Positions 11,590 through 20,386 of a DNA stretch of 55,219 nt are shown here, in pieces. The first letter of the stretch is position 1; every line of letters begins with the position of its first letter. Position numbers and translations under genes: made by a program. This DNA comes from Zopfochytrium polystomum (Eukaryota; Chytridiomycota; Chytridiomycetes; Chytridiales; Chytridiaceae). The notes beneath the pieces are model-generated. The model was given only the letters and a program-made list of their open reading frames with translations, had not been told where the DNA came from and ran no database searches. Location: NCBI GenBank assembly GCA_025765615.1, contig JAIVFJ010000372.1, positions 1-55,219 of the forward strand, given 5' to 3'.

Positions 11590-12020
11590 ATCCGCAGACT
11601 ATCGCAGACGTTGAATCAGAGGCAAGCAAGTCGCAGCCAGTCCAAGAGCAATTATTACGGAGAACGAAATATCAACATAAGTGGATTCCCGAAATCCGGC
11701 ATCACTGTACATATCCGCCAATACTCCTCGTCGCGTGCCAAAAAGGACCTCCGGGATTATTCAGTAGAAGGAAGATCGCCGAGGAACGGATGGCACCCAG
11801 TTGCGCACGAGGAGGTACCGTTGTCGTCAGCATTCCGGCACATCATGGTTTTCCACTAACTCTGGCTTCAATCTTTGGGTCTCCAATTGGCGCAACGTAT
11901 CGGTGCGGTTCAGTATATGGATGTGTTCAAGGCCGCAGCGTTGCAATGCGCATCCATGTGTTTCCGCACCTTCATTAACAGGAGCCGTAAATGTGCGCTG
12001 CTGTCGAAGATGTTTGTGGT
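11590..12020 (+). pseudogene. Rho-family GTPase relic
   Basis: Broken pieces of a Rho GTPase lie in order. Near 11690-11750, KWIPEIRHHC is followed by PILLVACQK, the G4 region of Rho proteins. A one-base shift in the A run then leads to KKDLRD, and GWHPVAHEE follows at about 11787-11815. After an intron-like gap comes GLQLAQRIGAVQYM at 11875-11916, joined directly to DVFKAAALQ; the intervening ECSA loop is deleted. A CALL box follows, but its stop appears lost to an inserted C. The P-loop exon is absent. It is most similar to the Rho copy at 52622-53107. Confidence 0.7.
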
Positions 12021-12060
12021 TGCAATTGATCAAAGAAATTCTTCTTCGCGAATATGAGCG

Positions 12061-12606
12061 TGCATTGAGTTCATAAGATACAAAACCAGACGGTGTTGTG
12101 ACTTCGCTTACTATCTCCAGTCAAACCGTTCTTGTTCTTGGATCGATTTCCTCCTGCTTCTACCGCCCTTCCCTCGGCATCAGCCCAACTATGCCCAATA
12201 ATAAAATAAAGACAGGTTAGCTGCAAATACACTTTGATAACGCCTTGGAAACTAAAGAACTCGGAATAATAATAGGGGCCCAATCCTTGTGCTTTTATGA
12301 CAGGTACTCTTGTTTTTTGCAAATAAAATCCCTAGAATTTATCACTGAGACCTCAGTGTAGTCTCACAACGGCATCGTGGTAGTGCTCAGCAGCGAGTTC
12401 AAGCCCGTGTTCGATTGCGTTGCGCGGGAGATCGGTAGAGAACAAGCGACCCTAAACAATCGGTCCACCATTCCGCTCGCCTGGACATGGACGGCGTGCA
12501 ATTCCAAAAGAGGAAGCCGATCGAGTTGCATATGACAAGATATGGATCTCATGTTTTGTTCTTGCAGCCATAATGCACCATACCAAGGCCTAACCACCAT
12601 ATTTAA
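12061..12606. other. Intergenic region, nothing recognised
   Basis: This lies between the Rho relic and the 3' end of TAN1. Only short open frames without domain similarity are visible. Confidence 0.5.
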
Positions 12607-14148
12607 TTACTCACTTTCCTTCACTGGAATGGGTTCCTGCACCGAAGTCTTCACCCTCTTAACTTCCTGATTGTTTGAATCCTCCTTCGCCCCACCCGCC
12701 GCAGCGTCGCCGCCCCTCTTCCGCTTGTTCATGTTTTGCGCGGCCTCCTGGTCAAAGACCTAAACAGCCGTTAAACGAGGAGGGTCGGATATAAAAACGA
12801 GCACTTACCGCCTCGAGATTGTACTTTTTGTACTTGTAAAAATCGTCCACCACGCTCATCCCGCAGATTCCCTTGAAAATCTCGACAAGGATCACTCGGT
12901 CGGGGTTCTTGATATCGACCTGGTGAGCCGGCCCAACCAGCTCGGCGAGCTTCGGTATGAGCTCGTCTCGGCTGATTTGGTCGTTGAAACGGCGGTTGAA
13001 CACTATTGAGTACTATTCAGGGAAAAGTCCGTTAGAACCAAGCGCGCTCGGCGAAGCACTTAAAAAATGCCGTGCGGTGAGCACCTTCACAGGAGAGTCG
13101 GACGGAAACTGCGGCACGACGATCTTCTTTGCGAGTGTTATAATGTCGGCCAGAAACGCTGCGGAACATTGCTCGATCGGGAGGATGCGCTGCGTGAATC
13201 TGTTTTTGATCCGAGAACACCGTCAGAAAATGCGAAATAACACGCCGACCTCCCACTCCCAACGCCGCGCACCTGGTTTTCTTCTTCTTGGTTTGGTCCA
13301 GGTCCTTCAAAATAGCGCCGACGAGCGCCTTTGGGTCGATCCCGGCGCCGGCCTGGGGAAGGTTGCGAAAAATGAACTCGTCAATCACACCACATCCAAA
13401 TCCAAAACGAACCGCCCGTCCACCCGACCCCGCTGAATTGCCTTAATAAATATCGTGCAGTCGATCCCGACGTCCTGCGGCGAAAATCGGTGCGTCTTTT
13501 TGGGTTTCTTCAGCGTTCCCATCTCTTTTGCGAACGCATCTTCAATGCCGACTTCTTCTTCGTCGTCGTCGTCTTCGTCGTCGTCATCGGCGGCGGCTGT
13601 AGTTTTGGTAACTGCTGCCTCGCCGTTGGCAGCGGATTCTGGTCTTTCTTCTCCATACAGCTGGTCGGCGTACTGGGAAAGAAACAAGGGGTTTAGCACA
13701 AAAATGAAAGAAAGGAGGGAGTCCCGCGTCGACAGTCAACCCCCACAACCGACGCCAAGAAAAACCCCCCACACTCGAGAAACCTCGTTCAAGAGCAGCA
13801 ACAGCTCCTTCTTGGCCAGCTGGTCCTTGTTTCTGTTGCAGAACGCGAGGACGCCTGACGAGCCGGCTTGGACGGCGAACGGCTTTGGCTTCTGCAAGGA
13901 AAGAAGAAGAGGGCGGACTAGTCAGAGTCAGCGTCTGGCTCATGGGAAGCGTTCGGCTTCACCTTCCCGAGGAACTGGCCGTCGCGATCGCCGTCCATAC
14001 ATGTCGACGCATAGTGGCGAGATGAGGAGGAACAAAGCAAAGTCAGATCTGACGCTGAACGACTGGCGATCATGCAGACGATCGCGAGGATCGTTTTTTG
14101 TTGCACCTTTTTCTTGGACGGCTTCTTCCCTCCGGCCGCGGACGACAT
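12607..14148 (-). CDS. TAN1: TAN1/THUMPD1-like tRNA acetyltransferase adaptor
   Basis: The model has exons 14107-14148, 13963-13974 (12-nt), 13784-13891, 13424-13672, 13273-13352, 13085-13199, 12809-13012 and 12607-12759, giving 320 residues. Tan1/THUMPD1 binds tRNA through a THUMP domain and, with Kre33/NAT10, forms ac4C12 in tRNA-Ser and tRNA-Leu. Diagnostic blocks are GVLAFCNRNKDQLAKKEL, an acidic linker, TKKKKTRFTQRILPIEQC, and VDIKNPDRVILVEIFKGICG with MSVVDDFYKYKKYNL. The tail is basic (MNKRKRGG). Exons 3-8 are well supported by frame and homology. The 12-nt exon 2 rests on its splice sites only; a single longer exon 1 is the alternative. Its tRNA-Ser substrate class is encoded at 38264. 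Confidence 0.9.
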
Positions 14149-14328
14149 CTTCCTGGGAACTATTTTTTATTTTTTTGATTGCTAACCTCACGTCGGCGGT
14201 ACGGATCAGGACCCGAGCACCATGCTCGGCGCTGCGAAGATTAATAAAACAGAGTGCAGTTGGACAATTGCAGTTTATTGTCAAGCCCGCACTCCCACGG
14301 CTGCTCTAATCCCTTACAAATGAGTGAT

Positions 14329-15036
14329 TTAGTGGAACTCCTTGGTCGGGTGGTCTGTTGACAGACAGGGTCAGTGTGAAATGTCCTGATCTTTTGAAAA
14401 ACGCTTTTGAAAAACGAAGTGCCCAAAGTACTTACAGTGCTGATGAAGGCGCGGGAAGCGAAGAGAGGTCGATGATAGATGGACGTCGAGTTGCAAAGCG
14501 CGATGTGATGAAACGAAATAGAATGGATGGGGTCAGATTCATTGGCGCAGGGCGATCCTTGCATAAGCGCACTCCGCGATCCCCAAAACCCTCATCTCCC
14601 ACCCCGATCGCCAGCAGGGCACCCCTTTCCCCACCACCAGATCGCAAACCCCCATCCACCCCTCATAACCCCCCAAAAGAACCACACTCAAACTCACCCC
14701 TCCACGGAAGTACGCGACATAATAACCGACGGGGATCAAAACGCCGAAAAAGTGCAACACGGGCATCAGCGAGTTCTCGTACCGCGTGGCGTAGCGGGCG
14801 TACCAGGACTTGTAGTTGGGCGGAGGCGCGTCGCCCTTGGGCAGGTTCTTGTACAACGACTTGAGCTTGGCAAAAATCTCGGGGTGCGCCTGCGGGTGCG
14901 CAGATTGGAGCTTGCCGATCTCTTTCATGGAGGAGATCGAGGGCGGGATGATGGAGGCGGAGCGACGGGCGACCGTCGATCGCGCCCCGGCGGAAGCCGT
15001 GGTCCGAAGAAGGGAGGTCGAGGTGCCGGCGAACAT
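14329..15036 (-). CDS. ATP17: Mitochondrial F1Fo ATP synthase subunit f
   Basis: Exons are 14698-15036, 14436-14439 and 14329-14354, giving 122 residues. Subunit f sits in the Fo membrane sector of complex V. The N-terminus is a mitochondrial presequence type, rich in Arg, Ser, Ala and Thr (FAGTSTSLLRTTASAGARS). The family core follows: KSLYKNLPKGDAP, then WYARYATRYENS and one membrane segment (LHFFGVLIPVGYYVAYF). The last two exons complete the usual His-rich tail, GHYHPTKEFH and stop. Without the 4-nt exon (CACT, between CATCAG and GTAAGT) neither reading frame of the final exon gives this tail. The ATG at 15036 is the first in frame. Confidence 0.85.
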
Positions 15037-15425
15037 GTCAAGGTTTCTTGTTCCTTCAAGATGGGCCGACAACTTTCGCTCGACACGTCGCTCGGCAATT
15101 GCAACAGCTTTACACCGGAAGACCCTCCACTAACTGGCTCATCCACTTCGCCGCTAGAACCTCTCCTTCAGACGCATCTGCCAGTGCGCCGCCCTTCTCC
15201 CGAATAGCAGCCATCACGGGCACCTTCTTACGCTGACACTTTGCAAGCGCAATCTCCCCTCCAACCTCCTTGGAGCTCCTCAAGAGGTTCCCGCAAGCGC
15301 GGATCAACTGCCGCTAGCGCTGGTGCCGCTTTGAACTTTGTCAATCAATCACCCTGCGGTTTTTCGAAGTGGTTGTGATTCCATCCCAGCCAGTCCAAAC
15401 TCTGCCACATCGCGAGTTACTGCAC
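15037..15425. other. Spacer between ATP17 and the first WWK-family fragment
   Basis: It contains a 65-codon minus-strand frame (15110-15307) preceded by an AG that could be a splice acceptor. I found no upstream exon in phase and no known motif, so I call no gene. Confidence 0.4.
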
Positions 15426-15730
15426 ATGTCGCCCCCAACGCCATCATCTCCCCAATCGCCCACCTCAACTCCGCACGTAGCCGAGCAGATCTACCGCGCA
15501 GTCTCTTGTCCCCGCGGAAGGTACACATTCGAGACGCTCCACCGCCTCCCGGCGCTGCAGGTTGCCGCGATCCTCAGCTTCCCCAACTTCTTCAACAACG
15601 CCGATAAACCCCGACCCGCCGCCCTACTGCGCTTAGTCTTCGATCACACCCCGGACACGTCGATGCGCCGTCGGTTCCTCGTCGAGAACGGGCTCTGCGC
15701 TATTTGCGCGTCCAGTCGGCGAGGAGAGCC
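15426..15730 (+). pseudogene. WWK-repeat (ankyrin-like) protein, N-terminal fragment
   Basis: About 100 residues match the N-terminal domain of the genes at 22293 and 26199: HVAEQIYRAVSCPRGRYTF, LHRLPALQ and a later FLVENG. In the intact relative this domain leads into the first EALQWWKE repeat. Here, after SSRRG, the frame runs into a Ty1/copia polyprotein segment and no WWK repeat follows. The gene was thus truncated by element insertion or recombination near 15730. Confidence 0.8.
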
Positions 15731-16197
15731 CACATTGATCGATTCGGACCCCTTTGATTCTGATAATGAATCAGATACGGATCCTGCGCCCCCATGTGCC
15801 CTACCAGTGCTGCTGGCCTCCTCGGAGCTGGAAGCACACACACCAGAACCGTTTTCCGGCGACGATGAGCCACAAGAAGATCAACTGCAACCCCAATCAC
15901 AGTTTGGACCTTACCATTCTGAAGTCCACCAAGACAACGTCATCAGTGAACGACAATCTACCCGATTGGGCAAGGCTTTCATCTCTGTGCCGATTGAACT
16001 GCAGGTGCCACCCTGATCTTACAAGGAGGCACTCTCCCAGCCCGATGTGGAAGAATGGAAAAAGGCAATTGCTTCAGAGCTCGAGTCCATGAAAACAAAC
16101 GGTGCATGGATCTTGAAGAAGCGACCCAAGGACAAAAAGACCCTCACGGCAAAATGGGTATTCGATCTCAAGAAGGACTCAGCTGGACAGATCACAC
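15731..16197 (+). mobile_element. Ty1/copia retrotransposon, left fragment (linker and start of RT)
   Basis: A linker rich in Asp, Glu, Ser and Pro precedes the classic copia entry into reverse transcriptase: SYKEALSQPDVEEWKKAI, then NGAWILKKRP and AKWVFDLKKD. A TGA at 16014-16016 interrupts the frame just before SYKEAL. The element lacks everything upstream (LTR, gag, protease, integrase). It is split at 16197, and the next residues (YKARLVAQGYAQ) resume at 21508. Confidence 0.85.
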
Positions 16198-16825
16198 TGT
16201 GAGACTGTGCTCTCTAACTCCTCACCTAGGGCTATAGGTGGAAACTAGAGCATGGACCTAAATACCAATCCTGCTAATGAAAAGGGGCAAAAGGAAAGTG
16301 TCTAGGGGCACTAGACAGGAAAGTGTATTTGGAGTCTTAAAAAGCCCAAGAAAAACACAAATAAATCTCTAACACAAAAGAGGGGTTTCTCACACCAAAG
16401 CATGAAACAGACACAATCACAAAAGAAAGCATAATCCTCTGGTGCAAGACACAGAAGGGTTTCATCTGGGGCACAAGGCCAAAAAGCCAAGTTAGACCAG
16501 AGACAGAACCAACTGAATCGGTAAGGGGAGTGACAAGCCACTACAACCCATCAAAAGAAACAACAAAAGAAATAAACAACAAGTCAAACCCTGAGTTGGA
16601 GGGGGGTTGGAGAGACAAAGGGCAGACACAAGGAACAGTTAGTGTGCAGAGGTGCCTGTTGAACCAAATCAGAACTGTTTTCCACTTAACAGAACCAGAC
16701 ACAACTTGTCTCACTCCAAGGAGAGTGTTCCAACTCAATCCAAGGGAGAGGGTGCAACCAGGGTGGGAGACAGTGGGACTCTTCTTGCTTCATCCTACCA
16801 GGAGACAGACCTCTGCCTCGCCAAG

Positions 16826-17178
16826 TGTCAGGAACATGGCAGGACAGGGCAAGGCAGACAAGGAACTGAGAGGAGTGATGATTGTATTGGAAACAATAAT
16901 TCACTTGAGGGATGGGACAGGTCCCCCATCCCCCTTTTATACCTTTTGAGAGTCTTCCTTGTCAAGACTCAAAGAAAGTTCCAGAAAGAGCAATTAGTAA
17001 TACAATGATACCAATGATACCAATGACAACAAGACAAGTCAGGAAAGCAAAGAAGGTTCCAGAAGGTTCCACAAGGTTCCATGAAGGAATGTTCTAGAAG
17101 GTTCCAGAAGGTTCCAGAAGGTTCCATGAAGGAATGTTCTAGAATGTTCCAGAGGTTTCCAGAGGGTGATTCATAACA
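16826..17178 (-). repeat. 3' LTR of the chromovirus
   Basis: This 353-bp LTR is base-for-base identical, by eye, to 19651-20003. On the minus strand it begins TGTTATGAATC and ends CCTGACA. It carries the same heat-shock-element array as the 5' LTR, at about 17052-17151. Confidence 0.95.
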
Positions 17179-17193
17179 TCATCTCCCCCTTTT
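17179..17193 (-). other. Polypurine tract
   Basis: On the minus strand AAAAGGGGGAGATGA abuts the 3' LTR, the expected primer site for plus-strand DNA synthesis. The pol stop codon (17179-17181) lies in its last bases. Confidence 0.85.
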
Positions 17194-18771
17194 AGGCCTC
17201 TTCTGCAACTTGGTGGGGTACCTGGTCTTGAACTTGAGTAGAAGGTCTTGGCAGTGAGTGAGGTTTGACTCAGGTTCCCAGGTGTTGTCAGCATCTGAGT
17301 AACCCTTCCACTTAACAAGGAACTTGAGTGTCCTTCCAAACCACTTGGCATCTAAGATTTGTTCAACCTCAAATTCCTCTTCACCTTCTACCTCAACTGG
17401 AGGAGGAGGAACAACTCTGCCTGGAATGGAATTGGCCACAAACTTCTCCAAAAGGCTGACATGGAAAACTGGGTGGATCTTCATGGATGCAGGGAGATCC
17501 AGCTTGAAGGTGACTGGATTGATTTGCTCCAAGATCTTGAAAGGTCTCAACTTGAGGTTGTCTAGCTTGGGACTTGGTCTTTTGGACTGCAAGTTCTTCC
17601 TCATGCCTGGCCAGTAAAAGTCTCTGGAAACAAGCTCATATGTCTTGTGCTCTCCTGGGTGTCCAGCTGTTGCTGCATCATGCCTTGTCTTGAGTATCTC
17701 AAGTTTTTCCTCTTCTTGGCTGATTTGAATCTTGTGAGGCTTGGGGTCCTTGGAAATAGCATGGGCCCACACACTGTCAGGAAGCAGTGAAAGGTGTGTC
17801 TTGGATGGTGGGGTGAAACCATCTCCCACTTCAGGTGCAAGGTCTGTCCTTCTGTGCTCATCAGCAGTGGGGCTTGAATTGTTGACTGGGAACTGTGATT
17901 CTTGAATCTTTGACTGAGGGTTCTGTTCTTGGCAAAGACTGTGAGCTGTGGAGCTTGAATCTTGAATTTGGACTGTGAACTGTGGTACTTGAATCTTTGA
18001 CTGTGGGTTCTGTGAACTACAGACTTGGCCATGACTGTGAGCTCTATGAGCTGTGCTGGAATCTTGACTATGAACTGTGAACTGTGAAACTTGAATCTTG
18101 GCTGGGATCTGTGAGCTGCAGGCTGATACTGGAGCTGTCATTTGTGGTTGACCTTGGATACTAGGCTGAGAGCCTTGAATCAGGGACTTGAGAGCATGAG
18201 ACTTGGAGGCTTGACTTGAGTTTTGGGTGACTGTTCCAATTGGTGGAGGTTGGACTTGACCAGTGACCCAATCAATGGCAGGGTTCTGGGCTTGCAGCCA
18301 TGGTAATCCCAGGATGACAGAGAATGTGGGTGAGCCAAGATCCAATACTTCCAGGTTGACCATGGATGGTGGAAAGTCTTGGATGTGGAGGTTTAGCTTG
18401 GTTTCATGGCTGATTTCCTTGAACAGAGCATGATTGGCAAAGTGAACCTTGAGGGGTGTGGATTTCTTGATGGTGGGAATGGCACAAGACTTGGCAAGGG
18501 TGGCATCAATGATGTTGCAGGATGATCCAGAGTCTATAAGGGCCTTGGTTGTGATGGTTGACTTGGGTGAGAGTTGAATCTTGACATCCATGGTGAGTTG
18601 GTGGGGCTTGGAATCTGAGGTGTTTGTGGTGCTGGTGGTGGTGATGAAACAGGGGCAGTTTGGAGGAGGGTCCAGGGAATTGCCCCTCAGTGAGCCTGGA
18701 CCTGGGAGTTTGGGTGCTTCTTCTTTGGGCAGTCCTTGACAGCATGTTCCTTGGAGCCACAGTAGAAACAC
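17179..18771 (-). CDS. Deleted pol polyprotein: protease, IN zinc-binding region, chromodomain
   Basis: One open frame spans up to 530 codons and overlaps gag by 85 nt in the -1 frame; it has no ATG of its own near the start. Order of parts: aspartic protease with the active site ALIDSGSSCNIID; a Gln/Ser-rich stretch with repeated NPQSKIQ and SQFTV-like units; the integrase HHCC-type region (RHDAATAGHPGEHKTY, then DFYWPGM); a join with no DDE core; the integrase C-terminal module (LRPFKILEQINPVTFKL, HPVFHVSLLEKF); and a chromodomain (FEVEQILDAKWFGRTLKFLV, NTWEPE). Reverse transcriptase and RNase H are absent. The frame stays open across both deletions. The product may still be a capsid-associated protein that binds chromatin. 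Confidence 0.88.
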   Translation of the reverse strand: MFLLWLQGTCCQGLPKEEAPKLPGPGSLRGNSLDPPPNCPCFITTTSTTNTSDSKPHQLTMDVKIQLSPKSTITTKALIDSGSSCNIIDATLAKSCAIPTIKKSTPLKVHFANHALFKEISHETKLNLHIQDFPPSMVNLEVLDLGSPTFSVILGLPWLQAQNPAIDWVTGQVQPPPIGTVTQNSSQASKSHALKSLIQGSQPSIQGQPQMTAPVSACSSQIPAKIQVSQFTVHSQDSSTAHRAHSHGQVCSSQNPQSKIQVPQFTVQIQDSSSTAHSLCQEQNPQSKIQESQFPVNNSSPTADEHRRTDLAPEVGDGFTPPSKTHLSLLPDSVWAHAISKDPKPHKIQISQEEEKLEILKTRHDAATAGHPGEHKTYELVSRDFYWPGMRKNLQSKRPSPKLDNLKLRPFKILEQINPVTFKLDLPASMKIHPVFHVSLLEKFVANSIPGRVVPPPPVEVEGEEEFEVEQILDAKWFGRTLKFLVKWKGYSDADNTWEPESNLTHCQDLLLKFKTRYPTKLQKRPKRGR

Positions 18772-19610
18772 AGTCCCTGCTGGGCCCTCCTTGTTTTCTC
18801 CTCTTGGCTCAGAGGACCCTTAGGAAGTGTCTCAACTGCATCCACTTGCATGGGTTCAGGAACTGTAAGAGCTTGAGGAACTGGGGTAGGTCTTGATGTA
18901 GTTCCTACTTGTCTTTGCTTCAGCCTCTTGGAGTAGAGTCTGTTGTCAATCTTGATGGCAAGGAGAATGTACTCTTCCAAGGTCTCAGGGATGTGCAGAG
19001 ACTGGGAGAGCATGTCTTGGATAGACTCATGGAGACCATCATGGTACAGCTCCATCAGAGCTGCATCATTGTATCCAGAGTCTCTGGCTAGTTGCTTGAA
19101 TTGGTTGGTGTAGGCCACACAAGATTGCTTTCCTTGCTTGATATGCTTGAGCTTGGATCTTGCTGTCCAAGATGCGTAGGGGTCACCAAAGGTAGCTTCC
19201 AGCCCCTCCCAGAGCTCTTGCAGGGTGGTGGGTGTGCTTGGGAGAGATCTGTACCATGATTGAGCTTGACCAGACAGGAGGGTGCTTGTGAAAAGAACCT
19301 TGACTTGCTCACTGGGAAATCTTGAAGGTTGGAGAAGGATGACATTCACCACAGTGGCCATAAAGTCCCTAAGGTCTTTGGCCAGCCCAGTGAACTTGTC
19401 AGGGCTGGGAACCTTGGGCTCTCTTGCTTGGTTGGCTTGGGGCAGGGGAAGAGCTTGATGTTCTTGTTGGTGAAGTTGTTGTTGAAGCTGGTGCTGCTGG
19501 TGAAGGACTTGTTCTTGAAGTTGGTGTGTCTGTCTTGAAAGGGCTTGTAATTGGTCCATCAAGGCTTGGAAGGCAGTTGCATCAGGGAAGGTGTTGTTTG
19601 GGTCAGACAT
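18687..19610 (-). CDS. Gag protein of the chromovirus
   Basis: The product is 307 residues. The N-terminus is a Gln/His-rich coiled segment, followed by a Ty3/gypsy capsid domain (PDKFTGLAKDLRDFMATV, SQSLHIPETLEEYILLAI). It ends in one zinc knuckle, CFYCGSKEHAVKDC. The ATG at 19610 lies 40 nt inside the 5' LTR. The frame is intact, so capsid formation is likely preserved. Confidence 0.93.
   Translation of the reverse strand: MSDPNNTFPDATAFQALMDQLQALSRQTHQLQEQVLHQQHQLQQQLHQQEHQALPLPQANQAREPKVPSPDKFTGLAKDLRDFMATVVNVILLQPSRFPSEQVKVLFTSTLLSGQAQSWYRSLPSTPTTLQELWEGLEATFGDPYASWTARSKLKHIKQGKQSCVAYTNQFKQLARDSGYNDAALMELYHDGLHESIQDMLSQSLHIPETLEEYILLAIKIDNRLYSKRLKQRQVGTTSRPTPVPQALTVPEPMQVDAVETLPKGPLSQEEKTRRAQQGLCFYCGSKEHAVKDCPKKKHPNSQVQAH
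18708..18729 (-). promoter_or_regulatory. Candidate -1 ribosomal frameshift site
   Basis: In the gag-pol overlap the sense strand has two X-XXY-YYZ heptamers in the gag frame: C CCA AAG (18723-18729) and C CCA AAC (18708-18714). A slip back of one base at either gives the pol frame. I did not test for a downstream pseudoknot. Confidence 0.5.
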
Positions 19611-19637
19611 GATGGCAGAGAGTAGTAGGAGAGGGTG

Positions 19638-19648
19638 AAGTGAATTAT
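19638..19648 (-). other. Putative self-primer binding site
   Basis: On the sense strand ATAATTCACTT starts 2 nt after the 5' LTR. It is perfectly complementary to AAGTGAATTAT inside the LTR (19721-19731), about 35 nt after the TATA box, where transcription should begin. No tRNA-like primer site is seen. Confidence 0.6.
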
Positions 19649-19759
19649 GATGTCAGGAACATGGCAGGACAGGGCAAGGCAGACAAGGAACTGAGAGGAG
19701 TGATGATTGTATTGGAAACAATAATTCACTTGAGGGATGGGACAGGTCCCCCATCCCCC

Positions 19760-19767
19760 TTTTATAC
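19760..19767 (-). promoter_or_regulatory. LTR TATA box
   Basis: TATAAAAG on the minus strand lies about 30-35 nt before the CAAGTGAATTAT that would be the RNA 5' end. Confidence 0.7.
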
Positions 19768-19797
19768 CTTTTGAGAGTCTTCCTTGTCAAGACTCAA

Positions 19798-19976
19798 AGA
19801 AAGTTCCAGAAAGAGCAATTAGTAATACAATGATACCAATGATACCAATGACAACAAGACAAGTCAGGAAAGCAAAGAAGGTTCCAGAAGGTTCCACAAG
19901 GTTCCATGAAGGAATGTTCTAGAAGGTTCCAGAAGGTTCCAGAAGGTTCCATGAAGGAATGTTCTAGAATGTTCCA
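19798..19976. promoter_or_regulatory. Array of heat-shock elements in the LTR U3
   Basis: GAA and TTC triplets alternate every five bases, the exact HSF binding pattern. GAAAGTTCCAGAA is at 19799-19811. A long array covers 19877-19976, with runs of GAAGGTTCCAGAAGGTTCC and TTCTAGAA at 19918-19925 and 19962-19969. Roughly fifteen or more triplets are in phase. The array lies upstream of the TATA box in the sense direction and is repeated in the other LTR. Confidence 0.85.
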
Positions 19977-20369
19977 GAGGTTTCCAGAGGGTGATTCATA
20001 ACACCAAGCCAGAGAGAATAACCTGTCTTAGAAGCAAGGAAGGTCAATACCCACTCCCACACACAAGGAAGACACCAAAGACAACCACAGGTATTAGCAT
20101 GAAAGGAAGAGGGTCTGGACCCAGCGAACCAGGCCCACCAAAGGCCAAAGGAACCATCACCAGGGACAGGGAGGAATACCAGAGAGACCATACCACCACA
20201 TAATACCTGACCAGCCAACTCATTCATATCACCTTGAGAGACCTGGATTTGAAGCGATGTATTGACAGGAACCAGCGAGGCACTACCACAGTTTTACCCT
20301 CCCACCATCCATCATCAAGTAGCTCCTACCCCAGACCAGCCTAAACAGTATGCAGAATGGTGAGGTGCA

Positions 20370-20386
20370 CTGGGACTTGAACCCAG
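20370..20386 (-). other. tRNA-like T-arm (box B) in element X
   Basis: On the minus strand CTGGG-TTCAAGT-CCCAG forms a perfect T-arm with a box B (GGTTCAAGTCC). No matching acceptor stem could be built, so this is a tRNA-derived promoter remnant rather than a tRNA gene. Confidence 0.5.

Larger units (their letters stand above)
16826..20003 (-). mobile_element. Ty3/gypsy chromovirus, internally deleted, recent insertion
   Basis: The element is 3178 bp, bounded by two identical 353-bp LTRs and a perfect 5-bp target duplication CCAAG (16821-16825 and 20004-20008). Read on the minus strand it has the 5' LTR, a putative self-primed PBS, gag, a -1 shifted pol frame, a polypurine tract and the 3' LTR. 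The pol frame keeps the aspartic protease, the integrase zinc-binding region and a C-terminal chromodomain. Reverse transcriptase, RNase H and the DDE integrase core are missing. LTR identity argues for a recent jump, so the enzymes were presumably supplied by another copy. Confidence 0.93.
19651..20003 (-). repeat. 5' LTR of the chromovirus
   Basis: This 353-bp LTR is identical to 16826-17178. In sense order it has a heat-shock-element array, a TATAAAAG box (19760-19767), a presumed start site near 19731 and the U5 end at 19651. Confidence 0.95.

Noticed and set aside
13455..14309. 284-codon plus-strand frame
   Set aside because: Antisense to TAN1; no domain, Ser-rich tract mirrors the Asp/Glu tract of TAN1.
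15110..15307. 65-codon minus-strand frame after an AG acceptor
   Set aside because: It looks protein-like, but no in-phase upstream exon with ATG and no known motif were found.
20370..20386. Full tRNA gene at the perfect T-arm
   Set aside because: T-arm is good, but no acceptor stem or anticodon arm could be paired.
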